64,000 bases of DNA from Anaerolineaceae bacterium UBA5211 (GTDB taxonomy: Bacteria; Chloroflexota; Anaerolineae; Anaerolineales; Anaerolineaceae), in the NCBI GenBank assembly GCA_002412595.1, contig DHVJ01000015.1:104776-168775 (forward strand), read 5' to 3'. A program made the translations under genes and the position numbers. Below the pieces are notes generated by a model. It saw nothing but the letters and a program-made list of their open reading frames with translations, was not told where the DNA came from and ran no database searches. Numbering within the stretch: position 1 is the first letter of the stretch; each line of letters starts with the position of its first letter. Positions 8,076 through 17,057 of this stretch are shown piece by piece.

Positions 8076-9164
8076 TCAAGCCAGAATATCATTGATCTTC
8101 TTTTCGATTGCGGGCACCTGGGCCGCTTCCACTAAACCGGCTCTGTATTCGCACGCAAATTCTGCGCCGGGCGCCAGCACTTTTACTTTGTCCTTTTTCT
8201 TTTCAGCCGTATAGCCTTCCGGCCCGGCCGTGCCGGCTTCCATGCCCAGCGCTTCCTGGTTGGGCGTGCGGCAGATCCAGCGGATGCCGGTGTCCAACTG
8301 CGCGGGTTTATGGCTGACGTAATCGGCGCTGCCGTCCGGGTGGACGTGCAGGGCATGTGCCCAGCCGTCCGCACCGGCCTGATAATCGATCAGGAATACG
8401 ATTTCAGGGTCATAAGGCAGTTTAGGGTCGAGCACGTGATGCCTTTCAGGATGATCGACCAGCTCCTTGACGTAAGCCACCAGTTCCGGTGAGGGGCTCA
8501 TGGATGGCGGCAGGTTCTCGCGCACGTGCACCTGCCCCTTGGCCGGGTCGGCCGAATACACGAAGCGGCCGCGATCCACCGGCAGGAAATTGATATGCGC
8601 CAGGTACATGTACTCCATGGGGGTCTTGTTCAAGTTCTTGATCCGCATACTCACGTGCATCAACGTTTCGTCTTCATACAACTGCACATAAGGCTGGGCA
8701 GTGTAATGGATGCCAAAAGCCATGGCGTGTTCATATTCCCCGCCCACCCCGATGTAACGGCCGTGCTCATCCTCGCCCGCATCGATATAGGCGCTTAAAT
8801 AAGTGGCATTTACCAGTTCGCCGTGCAGCGGATGAGTATCTTCCGGTCCGGGAGATCCCATGGCAGACATGCCGCAGTGGAACAGGAAAGCGCCCATATT
8901 GGCATGAAAGTCACGCGTTGGCAGCGGTTCGCGCACCGGGGAGTGCATAGTCAGACGCCGCCCATTGAAGACGGCGTCCCATATTTGTTGACCATGGAAA
9001 GGCAGGTTGATGAAATGGCCCTTGTCATTGCAGATTTCCAGCGCAGCCACACCGGATGCATAGCGGAAAGTGCTGGCAGAGAGTTTTCCGTTCTCCGCCA
9101 CTTTCTGCTTGCAGGCGTTGATGGCGCTGTCGTTCAGGAAAATCTTGACTTGCGTATTTCCCAT
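8076..9164 (-). CDS. DUF4432 aldose-epimerase-like protein
   Basis: The 362-residue protein matches the DUF4432 group of galactose-mutarotase-fold proteins. Recognisable segments are GMSAMGSPGPEDTHPLHGE, VGGEYEHAMAFG and YLAHINFLPVD, with histidines and acidic residues spaced as in aldose 1-epimerases. It has no signal peptide, so it is cytoplasmic. Members often sit beside sugar isomerases and kinases and are thought to interconvert anomers or act on keto sugars; no specific reaction can be assigned. It lies 8 nt downstream of the isomerase gene, which suggests it prepares the anomer that the isomerase or kinase uses. Confidence 0.75.
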   Translation of the reverse strand: MGNTQVKIFLNDSAINACKQKVAENGKLSASTFRYASGVAALEICNDKGHFINLPFHGQQIWDAVFNGRRLTMHSPVREPLPTRDFHANMGAFLFHCGMSAMGSPGPEDTHPLHGELVNATYLSAYIDAGEDEHGRYIGVGGEYEHAMAFGIHYTAQPYVQLYEDETLMHVSMRIKNLNKTPMEYMYLAHINFLPVDRGRFVYSADPAKGQVHVRENLPPSMSPSPELVAYVKELVDHPERHHVLDPKLPYDPEIVFLIDYQAGADGWAHALHVHPDGSADYVSHKPAQLDTGIRWICRTPNQEALGMEAGTAGPEGYTAEKKKDKVKVLAPGAEFACEYRAGLVEAAQVPAIEKKINDILA

Positions 9165-9172
9165 AGCTTTAT

Positions 9173-10582
9173 CTATCCTTGATGGTAGTAAGTCTCCCAG
9201 CCCATGTAATTGCTGAAGGCTTCGTTGATGATCTCGGCCGCGTGTACGTTGGTGAAGGCAGCGTGGTGTTCAAAGCCGTTACGGCAGATGTGCTTCATCA
9301 ATTTTTGCAGTTCGGGAATCTGGACAACCGCGCGGCTGCCGAAGGTTTCCAGCTTATCGTCAGTGAAAACACCGTCACCGGTGTAGGCACGGATGACGCC
9401 GTCCACGTCGTCGGTTGTGATGCGCGCGAAGCTCATCGGGCCGGCCGGCACGCGGCCGTTGATGGCGCCGTAGGTGTTTTCTTCACCCAGCGTAGTCGCC
9501 AATATTTCGGCGTTGCGCATGGTAGCATCCGGGTAGAGTGATTTAGGCCAATTGCCGCAATGGAAGAATACGCATTTATTGGCGTCGTCGCCGTAGTTGT
9601 TGTTCCAATCCATCAACGCGGCCGGTTTTTCAGTGGCCATAGTCAAAGCGTACATGGAAACGGCGCCGGTCACGTCCACTTCACAGGCAGAAGGCAGCAG
9701 CTTGTCACTCATCATGCTCATCAGTGTGCAAGGATTAATACCCAGGTTCTGCTGGATGGAATCCCAGCACTGTAACGCTGTAGCGTTGATATCCTGGAAA
9801 TCCATCCACTCTCCCAGCGCAACGGAAAATTTGGCCATGCGCAGGATCGGGTCGTTGGGGATGCCCTTGGTGGGGATGTAGCCATTAATTTCTTCAAGTT
9901 TGGCTTTGACTTCCTTGCGGTCATCCGACATACGCATGGTCTGGCCGATCAATTCGGACAGGTCGATGGTCTTGACGCTGATACCATAGTGCTCCAGCAA
10001 TTTTTCGCTGTAACGCACCGTGTTAAATGCCAGCGGGCGCGCGCCCACAGCGCCCACGCGCAGCGTACGCAGGCCGTTGACCACCCGGCAGACGCCCAGG
10101 AAATTAGCAAAATCCTGTTTGAATCCCGCCGATTTCGGATGAGATGTGTGTTCGCTGGTCAATGTGTATTTAAAACCGTACTGGCGCAGGTTGTTGCAGA
10201 TGGAGATCTTGCCGCAGAAACCGTCGCGGCGGCGCTCCAAAGGCAGATCCACCGGATCGTCCGGATAGGCTTGCACCAAAACAGGGACATTCAATTGGGA
10301 CAACTTAAGAGTATCAACCACGCCTTTTTCATCGCTGAAGTTGGGCATGCAGATCAACACGCCTTCAATTTCTTCGCGGTGCTTCTTGAAAAGCTCCGCG
10401 CAGGCTTTGGAATGCGCCCAGGTTTCCACTGAGCCGTTTTTTGAAGCAGTCACCGGCAGCGCGACCATGTTCAAATCAAACTCGGCAAACAATTCTTCAA
10501 TGTCCTTGCGCGCTTCCAGAACCAGTTCATCCGGGAAGAAATCGCGATTTCCGTACATAACAGCTATGGTCATTTTTTTCAT
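9173..10582 (-). CDS. L-fucose/L-arabinose isomerase-like protein
   Basis: This 469-residue protein has the layout of the fucose isomerase fold: an N-terminal substrate-handling domain (residues about 1-170, with FSDEKGVVDTL and PVLVQAYPDDP) and a C-terminal region with ACEVDVTGAVSMYAL and a conserved HCGNWP segment. Family enzymes convert aldoses to ketoses with a divalent metal. True FucI is longer (about 590) and AraA about 500, so this is a third, shorter branch. It is placed between the FGGY kinase and DUF4432 genes, giving an isomerase-kinase-epimerase set. The sugar is unknown. Confidence 0.78.
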   Translation of the reverse strand: MKKMTIAVMYGNRDFFPDELVLEARKDIEELFAEFDLNMVALPVTASKNGSVETWAHSKACAELFKKHREEIEGVLICMPNFSDEKGVVDTLKLSQLNVPVLVQAYPDDPVDLPLERRRDGFCGKISICNNLRQYGFKYTLTSEHTSHPKSAGFKQDFANFLGVCRVVNGLRTLRVGAVGARPLAFNTVRYSEKLLEHYGISVKTIDLSELIGQTMRMSDDRKEVKAKLEEINGYIPTKGIPNDPILRMAKFSVALGEWMDFQDINATALQCWDSIQQNLGINPCTLMSMMSDKLLPSACEVDVTGAVSMYALTMATEKPAALMDWNNNYGDDANKCVFFHCGNWPKSLYPDATMRNAEILATTLGEENTYGAINGRVPAGPMSFARITTDDVDGVIRAYTGDGVFTDDKLETFGSRAVVQIPELQKLMKHICRNGFEHHAAFTNVHAAEIINEAFSNYMGWETYYHQG

Positions 10583-10596
10583 TAATTCACCTCTTC

Positions 10597-12102
10597 TTAA
10601 AGTTTGTGGTTGATTTCCTTTACCGCAGGATATAACTCTTGGTACAGTTCATAGCGTTCATCATAGAGTGCTTTAGTCTCAGGGTTGGGTTGGTACACCT
10701 TTTTGATCTTCATGTGGTCGTTGATGGCAGAGGCTGCGTCACTGTAGATGCCCGCTGCCACGCCGGCCAGAATGGCTGCGCCCATGCCGGCCGCTTCAGT
10801 CACTTCAGGGGCCGCCACCGGGATGCCGGTCACATCGGCTTTCAATTGCAGCCACAGCTCTGATTTGGCGCCCCCGCCGATGGCGCGCAGTTCATCGATG
10901 ACAATGCCGCCCTTTTGCAGAATATCCAAATTCAGGCGCAGCTCCAGGGTCAAGCCGTCCAGGATGGCCTTGGCCACATCGGACTTGGTGGTGCCGAAAG
11001 TCAGTCCCACCAGCGCGCCCTTGGAGGCGATATCAAAGGTGGGTGTGCCGGAACCGGAGAAATGCGGCAGCAGCATGACCGGAGAAGGTCCAGTGCCGGC
11101 GCCTTGCAGCGCCAGGTCGTATGCATCTCCGCCGCCCAGCAGGGCGGCCGTCATTTCGGATTGGCAGAAAGTATCGCGGAACCAGCGCAGCACGAAACCG
11201 CCGCTCTGGTTGAGCGTCATGACCACGTAAAGTCCGGGGAAAGTATGCAAATACACAGACATGTTGCCCGCGTACAGGCTGTCGTTCAGGTGCGGGGTCG
11301 CCAGAGCCACTTCCACCACCTCGGCTGTGCCGGTGGAAACCATGGCCAGACCGGGTTTGGTCAACCCGGAACCCAGCGCGCCGCAAGCCTGGTCGTGGCC
11401 GCCAACAGCGACGATGGGTTGATTTTTCAATCCCAGTTCACCGCATAGGTCGGCATTCATTTGCCCGGCGGTATAGCCCGAAGGCCGCACTTCCGCCAGA
11501 CGCTGCGGTTCCAGTCCAATAGCGTCCAGAATTTTCGCCGACCATGCATCTTTTTCAATATCATAGACTTGCGTGCGCGAGGCCAGACACTTGCTGATGA
11601 CGGCTTTGCCGGTCATTTTGCGGATGATGAAATCTTCGTAAAGTAAAAACTGATGGGCTTCTTTCCAAAGCTCTGGTTCGTTTTCTTTCAGCCACAGCAG
11701 TTTGGGCAGGGTATTGTTGACATTGGCAGGCATGCCGGTCATGTTGAAAAGCCGGCGGGCGCCGAACTTTTCCTTGAGCCATTCATTTTGTTTTCCCGTA
11801 CGGGTATCCATGCCCAGGATCATGGGCCGCAGTGCTCGGCCTTGCGCATCCACTGGCGCGACCGCTTCTCCCTGAACGGAGAAGCTTATGGCCGCGGCGC
11901 TGTCAATGCCGGCTTTGGATATAGCCTCACGCAGGCATTCCTTTGCCAGCACCCACACCTTTTCGGCGTCCTGCTCCGCCCACATGGGATTTGGAATATC
12001 CACCGCATACTCACGGCTGGCGCTGGCCAGCAGCACCAAATCATCACTGAAAATGTGAGCCTTGCTGCCGGTTGTGCCGATATCTAACCCAATCAGAGCC
12101 AT
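10597..12102 (-). CDS. FGGY-family carbohydrate kinase (xylulokinase-like)
   Basis: The 501-residue protein carries the FGGY marks: N-terminal GLDIGTTGSKAHIF for ATP, a substrate-loop GMDTRTGKQNEWLKEKFG, VAVGGHDQACGALGSG, and the C-terminal signature with DELRAIGGGAKSELWLQ and EVTEAAGMGAAILAG. Length matches xylulokinase and related ketose kinases. It would phosphorylate the ketose made by the neighbouring isomerase (14 nt away). Gluconate, xylulose, ribulose and quorum-signal kinases share the fold, so substrate is open. Confidence 0.88.
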   Translation of the reverse strand: MALIGLDIGTTGSKAHIFSDDLVLLASASREYAVDIPNPMWAEQDAEKVWVLAKECLREAISKAGIDSAAAISFSVQGEAVAPVDAQGRALRPMILGMDTRTGKQNEWLKEKFGARRLFNMTGMPANVNNTLPKLLWLKENEPELWKEAHQFLLYEDFIIRKMTGKAVISKCLASRTQVYDIEKDAWSAKILDAIGLEPQRLAEVRPSGYTAGQMNADLCGELGLKNQPIVAVGGHDQACGALGSGLTKPGLAMVSTGTAEVVEVALATPHLNDSLYAGNMSVYLHTFPGLYVVMTLNQSGGFVLRWFRDTFCQSEMTAALLGGGDAYDLALQGAGTGPSPVMLLPHFSGSGTPTFDIASKGALVGLTFGTTKSDVAKAILDGLTLELRLNLDILQKGGIVIDELRAIGGGAKSELWLQLKADVTGIPVAAPEVTEAAGMGAAILAGVAAGIYSDAASAINDHMKIKKVYQPNPETKALYDERYELYQELYPAVKEINHKL

Positions 12103-12115
12103 GTTTCAGATTCCC

Positions 12116-13459
12116 TTAGCATTCAATGGCATCAACCAGGCGGAAGGCTTCTTCATCATCCAACTCGCCGGACATCCATTTGTTTTGCAGATCCCACAGT
12201 TTATATACATTGGACGTTTTCACTTCCACATCATCCATCGTAATAGGCTCGTCCATTTTAATGTCATGTTTGACAACCGCGCCCTTGGCCAAGCCAATGG
12301 GCAGCAGGTTCTCTTTACGCGAAGTTTCGTAGGTATCAATCAGGCTGTAATAGGAAACACCGCCGATCATATCCAGCTCGTCGCCGGGCTTGAGATCTTT
12401 CTTGGCCACAGCGAAGACTTCCGAAACCAGATGATCCAGCGGGACCATGTTGGGTTTCTTGCGAAGCACCAGCATGGCACAAGTCAATGGTACTTCGATG
12501 CTGCACAGGTGATAGGGGCGGAAGAGCGTATAGTAAGGGCCATTGCCCATATCGCGCAGGATCATGGCCTCACGCAGGCGCGGGTGGTCGGTGCGCACAA
12601 TCAGGAACACGCCGGGAGCCACGTGGCCGACACCAAAATCAACTACGCCCATTTTATTGAGTACGCCGCCGTCTTCCTTCAACGCAAAGGATTCATGCAG
12701 GTGGTCGCGGTCGGTCTCAACACCGTGCATGCCGCGCACGTCCGGCACCAGGCCGGTCGCGTTGGAGACGGCGGCCATTTCGATCATGGTCTTTGAGCCG
12801 TCGATAAATTCAATCAGCATGTTGGGGCTCAGCCCGCGCCGCGCGGCTTCTTTCTGGATGGCCGGATCTTCCGGCGTGCCGTGGCGGTCCAGCGGGTTGT
12901 TCTTACCTTTGCCGGCCGCTACGATGGTGAACCCAATAGCGTCGGCGAAATCATACAATTCCTTGCAGGCGGCCGGTTCGTCGCCCGCAGCCAGGGCGTA
13001 CACCTGCCCTTTTTTCTCAGTGTAGAAGCGCAGCAGCGGTCCGACCGTGATGTCGGTTTCCACATTCATCATGGCCAAGTCGTGGCCGTTGCGCACGGTG
13101 CGCAGCGCAGCGCGCGTGCCGATTTCCGGTACACCTGTGGCCTCGATGACTACATCGATGCCCTTGACCTCGGTCAGGATGCGGTAATCATTGACAGCCA
13201 CCAGTTTGCCGGCCGCCAGAGTTTTGTCGGCTTCTTCGGCAGTCTCAGCAACCACCACTTCGCCTTCCATGCGCGCAATCTTGAAAGCTTCTTTGGCCCG
13301 CTCCAGATTGACGTCCGCGATGATGCGCACATCCAGGCCTTTCATCATGCTGGTCTCGGCCACGATATCCGTGCCCATCTGCCCAGCGCCAATCAGACCA
13401 ACAATTACCGGATTACCTTGTTCTTCTCGTAACTTTAATTCCTCATTTAAACCGATCAT
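12116..13459 (-). CDS. NAD(P)-dependent oxidoreductase with C-terminal SAF domain (COG4091 type)
   Basis: The 447-residue protein begins with a Rossmann fold (VGLIGAGQMGTDIVAE near residues 20-36) related to homoserine dehydrogenase, followed by a middle catalytic region (ATGVPEIGTRAAL) and a C-terminal SAF domain (GDELDMIGGVSYYSLI), as in the uncharacterised COG4091 family. Members cluster with sugar and polyol catabolism genes and probably oxidise a hydroxy acid or branched sugar derivative. It is 13 nt upstream of the FGGY kinase and 12 nt downstream of the zinc dehydrogenase. The exact reaction is unknown. Confidence 0.8.
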   Translation of the reverse strand: MIGLNEELKLREEQGNPVIVGLIGAGQMGTDIVAETSMMKGLDVRIIADVNLERAKEAFKIARMEGEVVVAETAEEADKTLAAGKLVAVNDYRILTEVKGIDVVIEATGVPEIGTRAALRTVRNGHDLAMMNVETDITVGPLLRFYTEKKGQVYALAAGDEPAACKELYDFADAIGFTIVAAGKGKNNPLDRHGTPEDPAIQKEAARRGLSPNMLIEFIDGSKTMIEMAAVSNATGLVPDVRGMHGVETDRDHLHESFALKEDGGVLNKMGVVDFGVGHVAPGVFLIVRTDHPRLREAMILRDMGNGPYYTLFRPYHLCSIEVPLTCAMLVLRKKPNMVPLDHLVSEVFAVAKKDLKPGDELDMIGGVSYYSLIDTYETSRKENLLPIGLAKGAVVKHDIKMDEPITMDDVEVKTSNVYKLWDLQNKWMSGELDDEEAFRLVDAIEC

Positions 13460-13471
13460 GAAATAATGCTC

Positions 13472-14506
13472 CTATGGATTAATAATGACTTTCAGTGCTT
13501 CTCCGCCAGCGGCAGTCTCAAAACCATTTTGAACCTCATCCAATGACATCTTGGCTGTGATCAACTTGTCTGCCGGGATTATGCCGCGCTGCAATGCTTC
13601 CAGGGCTGTAGCGTGATAAGTGGGATGGTAGGAAAATGTTCCCATCACTTCAATTTCGTTGTAATGAATGCGGTTGCCGTCAAAAGGAACCATGTGGTTG
13701 TCCTTGGGCAGACCGCCGAACAGCATCACCTTGCCGCGTTTGCGCGCGATTTCCACCGCCTGGGTCTGCGTGGCCGGAACCGGGTTGGCGCAAATGACAA
13801 TGTCTGCACCGCGGCCGTCGGTCAGTTTGCGCACCGCTTCACCCAGGTCTTCTTCGAAGGGATTGACAACCAATTCCGGATCGAAGCGTTCCGCCAGTTT
13901 ACGGCGAATATCGCTCGGTTCGGAGATAATTACGCGCGCGCCGCGGGCGTGCGCCACGGCAGTGTGGATGCAGCCGATCGGGCCGGCGCCCATCACCACC
14001 ACCAGGTCGTCGATGCTGGTGTGAATGCGATCGTGGCAGGCCAGCACAGAACTGCATGGCTCGGAAACGGATGCGTCGTCCATTGAAAGCCCATCGGGGA
14101 TCTTATGCACCACGCCCAGGCGCAGCACTTCATCCGTCAGCAGCACTTTTTCGGCAAAGCCGCCCGGATACCCGGGGGTGATGCCCAGGAAATGCAGCGA
14201 ATCACATAGGTTATACTGCGCGTGCTTGCAATAATAGCATTCACCGCAGTGAATATCGGGAGCTATCGCAATGCGCTCGCCCAGTTTATAGGTCGTCACT
14301 TCCGCGCCAACCTGGCTGACGATACCCGTAATTTCGTGGCCGGGCACCACCGGTTCGCCGCCCGGTCCTTCACGCCAGCGGCGCAAATCGGAACCGCATA
14401 CACCGCAAGCCTTGATATCCAAAACGATATCCCTGGGGCCGGGCGTGGGTTCCGGAACTTCACGCAATTCAAACTTCTTTACATCTACCAGATATGCTGA
14501 TTTCAT
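13472..14506 (-). CDS. Zinc-dependent medium-chain dehydrogenase (sorbitol dehydrogenase-like)
   Basis: This 344-residue MDR enzyme has the catalytic zinc ligands C37 (CGVCGSD), H57 and E58 (GHE), and a structural zinc lobe CGECYYCKHAQYNLC near residues 87-101. The coenzyme domain motif is VVMGAGPIGCI near residue 170, and an acidic residue at the end of beta 2 (ISEPSD) suggests NAD. Such enzymes oxidise polyols or sugar phosphates to ketoses. It shares layout with the dehydrogenase of the PTS operon (59306-60325). The gene follows the SIS isomerase by 26 nt. Confidence 0.87.
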   Translation of the reverse strand: MKSAYLVDVKKFELREVPEPTPGPRDIVLDIKACGVCGSDLRRWREGPGGEPVVPGHEITGIVSQVGAEVTTYKLGERIAIAPDIHCGECYYCKHAQYNLCDSLHFLGITPGYPGGFAEKVLLTDEVLRLGVVHKIPDGLSMDDASVSEPCSSVLACHDRIHTSIDDLVVVMGAGPIGCIHTAVAHARGARVIISEPSDIRRKLAERFDPELVVNPFEEDLGEAVRKLTDGRGADIVICANPVPATQTQAVEIARKRGKVMLFGGLPKDNHMVPFDGNRIHYNEIEVMGTFSYHPTYHATALEALQRGIIPADKLITAKMSLDEVQNGFETAAGGEALKVIINP

Positions 14507-14532
14507 GGGTTCTTCCTTTTAAATGTTAAGTG

Positions 14533-15141
14533 CTAGAGTATCTTCATGTCTTCCAGTTTTTTACCAACCGCGCCGCCGGGATGGGTTTGGCCGAACTGTT
14601 CCACGCTATAACCGCGCAGCTTCAGCAGCACCACGCACAGGGCATCACCGAAAGCACAGTTGAACAGCGAACTGCCCGTGGCTACCATGCCATAGGGATC
14701 CACACCCGCCGGGGCGGTAATCTTCAGCACGATATCGCTCAGTTTAACCAACTCCGAACCCGGGTTTTCGGTGATGGCAATCACACCCGCACCGCGTTCC
14801 CTGGCGACCTTCGCCAGCGAAATAACTTCCGCCGTACGGCCGCCTTTGGACAGGGCAATCAAAATGTCGTTGCCCATAATCGCTCCAGCCAAGCCGTGCT
14901 GGCTGTCGCCCGCGTCCAACGGCAGCGCCGGTGTACCGCAGCAGCTCAGCAAGTGCGCCATGCGGCGCGCAACCGCATGCGAAGTGCCCGATCCGCTGAC
15001 CAGAACATGACCCTTGCAGTCCAATATTTTTTGGGCTGCTTTTACAAAATTCTCATCAATTTGATCCAATAGGGTGAGAACACCCTCGGCTTCTTTTTGA
15101 ATAACCTGTTTGGCTTCGTTGATAATCTCTGCTTGATCCAT
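14533..15141 (-). CDS. SIS-domain sugar-phosphate isomerase (KdsD/GutQ-like, no CBS domains)
   Basis: The 202-residue protein is a single SIS domain: VLVSGSGTSHAVARRMAHLL near residues 49-68 and ILIALSKGGRTAEVI near residue 95, ending with THPGGAVGKKL, the closing motif of the arabinose-5-phosphate isomerase group. Full KdsD or GutQ carries two extra CBS domains (about 320 residues); these are absent here and nothing suggests truncation. It should isomerise an aldose phosphate and a ketose phosphate. It starts 3 nt after the SorC regulator gene, so regulator and enzyme are co-transcribed. Confidence 0.85.
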   Translation of the reverse strand: MDQAEIINEAKQVIQKEAEGVLTLLDQIDENFVKAAQKILDCKGHVLVSGSGTSHAVARRMAHLLSCCGTPALPLDAGDSQHGLAGAIMGNDILIALSKGGRTAEVISLAKVARERGAGVIAITENPGSELVKLSDIVLKITAPAGVDPYGMVATGSSLFNCAFGDALCVVLLKLRGYSVEQFGQTHPGGAVGKKLEDMKIL

Positions 15142-15144
15142 GAA

Positions 15145-16104
15145 TTACGATTCCTTTAATAATTTTTTGGCGCTGAGGTGATCGGTGACCAGCACATTGA
15201 CCAACCCGCCCAACAGGGCCGCCCGGATGGCATTATCTTTATATGGCCCGCCGGTCACACCTACAACACGGTCAATTTTCTTGACTTGTTCCAGCGTGAT
15301 GCCTAACACGCGCTCGTCGATTTCAGAGTGAATGGGGTTGCCCTGGTCGTCAAAAAAGCGCAGGCAAATGTCACCCACCGCCCCCATCTGCAGCAGTCCA
15401 TCCAATTGCTCTTGGGTCAGGATGGTTCCGTCGCGCATAACCACTGAATCGGGTGTGGGTGTGCCCACGCCCACGAAAGCTACATCGATCTTTTCAAACT
15501 GGTTGAAGACTTCCTTTAAATGCGAGTCGCTCATCAATGCGGTCTTCACCGCGGTATTATCCACAATGCCGGGGACATTCAAAATGGAGAGCTGTGCGCC
15601 AGTTTTTTCCACCAGACGCCGAAGAATGTAGGTAGCGTGCGCTTCCGATTCCGGCTTGCCCAACCCGCCGATCAACTGCACCACCTGCGAACCGCGAAAA
15701 TCCTGCGTGCGAATAGCATCCACCATGGCCTGCAGCGTAGTCCCCCATGAAATGCCGATAGTACTGGGGCTGCTGACCGACTGCGCGAAATAATCTGCCG
15801 CGGCCGCGCCTACTTCGCGCGAAACTGCAAATTGTGAATTGGGATCGCTGACCTCTACCACTACCGCTTCCTTCAACCCATACATCCGCTCCAACGCATC
15901 TTCCAGGTCGGTATGAATTCCCGGCTGGGGGATAATGCTGATCTTGACGATGCCTATCTCTTCCGCCTGTTTGAGCAAGCGCGAAACCTTCGGGCGAGAT
16001 AGGTTAAGTCGTTCGCTGATTTCTTGCTGGGTTAACTGTTTCTCGTAGTAATATTTGCTGACCTTGAGAAGCAGACGGTAATCGACTGATTTGTTGCGTG
16101 GCAT
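15145..16104 (-). CDS. SorC/DeoR-type sugar-responsive transcriptional regulator
   Basis: The 319-residue regulator has an N-terminal HTH (YYEKQLTQQEISERLNLSRPKVSRLLKQA, residues about 19-47) and a large C-terminal sugar-phosphate-binding domain typical of SorC proteins (GISWGTTLQAM, VGVGTP, GAVGDICLRFFD, GVTGGPYK). It is the first gene of the long train and has its own consensus promoter with two direct repeats overlapping the transcript start, so autoregulation and control of the whole train are likely. The effector should be a phosphorylated pathway intermediate. Confidence 0.9.
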   Translation of the reverse strand: MPRNKSVDYRLLLKVSKYYYEKQLTQQEISERLNLSRPKVSRLLKQAEEIGIVKISIIPQPGIHTDLEDALERMYGLKEAVVVEVSDPNSQFAVSREVGAAAADYFAQSVSSPSTIGISWGTTLQAMVDAIRTQDFRGSQVVQLIGGLGKPESEAHATYILRRLVEKTGAQLSILNVPGIVDNTAVKTALMSDSHLKEVFNQFEKIDVAFVGVGTPTPDSVVMRDGTILTQEQLDGLLQMGAVGDICLRFFDDQGNPIHSEIDERVLGITLEQVKKIDRVVGVTGGPYKDNAIRAALLGGLVNVLVTDHLSAKKLLKES

Positions 16105-16124
16105 TTTTTCTCCTCAGCGCATTA

Positions 16125-16156
16125 ATGAACAAATGTGCTTTTATGAATGCTTGTGC
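16125..16156. promoter_or_regulatory. Two direct repeats, candidate SorC operator
   Basis: Two 14-bp copies of ATGAA-N4-TGTGC (16125-16138 and 16143-16156, plus strand) are spaced 18 bp apart and lie between about +1 and +32 of the predicted transcript. A third copy lies at the PTS promoter (62618-62631, minus strand). The arrangement fits a repressor that blocks transcription when unliganded. Confidence 0.55.
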
Positions 16157-16162
16157 ATTATT

Positions 16163-16191
16163 ATTATATGATTATCTGCGGTTGGTGTCAA
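16163..16191 (-). promoter_or_regulatory. Consensus sigma70 promoter of the SorC-led train
   Basis: On the minus strand TTGACA (16191-16186), a 17-nt spacer and TATAAT (16168-16163) match both consensus hexamers exactly. The predicted start near 16156 gives a ~50-nt leader before the ATG at 16104, with GAGGAG as ribosome site. Confidence 0.75.
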
Positions 16192-16273
16192 ATAATTCCC
16201 GGTTGAATTTTCATCTACCGGTCTTTTTCCCGCTAATGTTATTTTAAACCAAGTATGTTTTTAAACCCAAATC

Positions 16274-16298
16274 GCTGCCGGCAAGACCTGCCGGCAGC
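16274..16298 (-). terminator. Strong hairpin after the 16341-17057 gene
   Basis: GCTGCCGGCA and TGCCGGCAGC form a perfect 10-bp stem around a 5-nt loop. It lies 43 nt beyond the stop of the minus-strand membrane protein gene. No long T-run follows, so termination is probable but not certain. Confidence 0.5.
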
Positions 16299-16340
16299 TG
16301 AATATTGATGCGATTTTCATCCTATTTTGGGTTGAAGCAG

Positions 16341-17057
16341 CTATTTCGCGGTGCGCCTCGTCCAGGACAACACACTCAAAACAATAACCCCCAACCCCAC
16401 ACTAAACCATCCCCAGGCATAGGTCTGCGGTACGTAGGCCGCAGCCGCCTGCTGGTAAGCCGTAAGCGCCTGGTTCGAAACAGATGCTGAAAGCAGTCCG
16501 CTGGAAAAAAGCAAGCTCGCATAATCCCGGATAAAAGTCATAAAGATAATGAAAGAGCCGCCCAAAATGCCGCACCATTCATACCAACTGAATGGGATCA
16601 GCTTATCCCGCCCGTCAAAACGCAAAATCAGAGCTGTCATCAAAAGCATCACCAGCGTGCAAAGCAGCGGTGCCAGTACCGGCCCAACCCAGGTAATGGG
16701 GATAAGAAAAAGGATATCCCAATCCAGCAAAGTGATTGGCCAATCCAACAGCACTTTCAGGAAGACATAATAAAAAATATCCCAGATGGCGAACGTCATC
16801 AGGAAATATGCCAGCCGTTCGTAATATTTGCGTCCAGCCACAGCGCTAACGGTGGCCAGCATTACTAATGTGGCTGACTCACGCAGCAATTCAGTGGCAT
16901 AGATATCCGGCGTCATCATGGCCAGCGGGAAAGAAAAACCATCTGTATAATAGAGTTCGCGCAAGTACACCACCACCACTGCTTCCAGCAGCCCCATGGC
17001 AATGCTAAAAAGCGCCAGGGTATAGAATTTCCATTTTTCAGATTGAGGTTTATTCAT
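16341..17057 (-). CDS. Multi-pass membrane protein of unknown function
   Basis: I do not recognise this 238-residue protein. It is strongly hydrophobic, with about six predicted membrane spans (for example ALFSIAMGLLEAVVVVYL near residue 15, LLCTLVMLLMTALIL near residue 140 and WGWFSVGLGVIVLSVLSW near the end) and short polar loops, so it resides in the inner membrane. A basic C terminus (WTRRTAK) suggests a cytoplasmic end. It stands alone between the SorC-led train and the divergent histidine kinase gene, with about 200 nt on each side. No signal peptide, cofactor motif or transporter signature was seen. Confidence 0.65.
   Translation of the reverse strand: MNKPQSEKWKFYTLALFSIAMGLLEAVVVVYLRELYYTDGFSFPLAMMTPDIYATELLRESATLVMLATVSAVAGRKYYERLAYFLMTFAIWDIFYYVFLKVLLDWPITLLDWDILFLIPITWVGPVLAPLLCTLVMLLMTALILRFDGRDKLIPFSWYEWCGILGGSFIIFMTFIRDYASLLFSSGLLSASVSNQALTAYQQAAAAYVPQTYAWGWFSVGLGVIVLSVLSWTRRTAK

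Noticed and set aside
12062..12796. Plus-strand open frame of 244 codons
   Set aside because: Antisense to the end of the FGGY kinase gene and most of the SAF oxidoreductase gene, both strongly supported.
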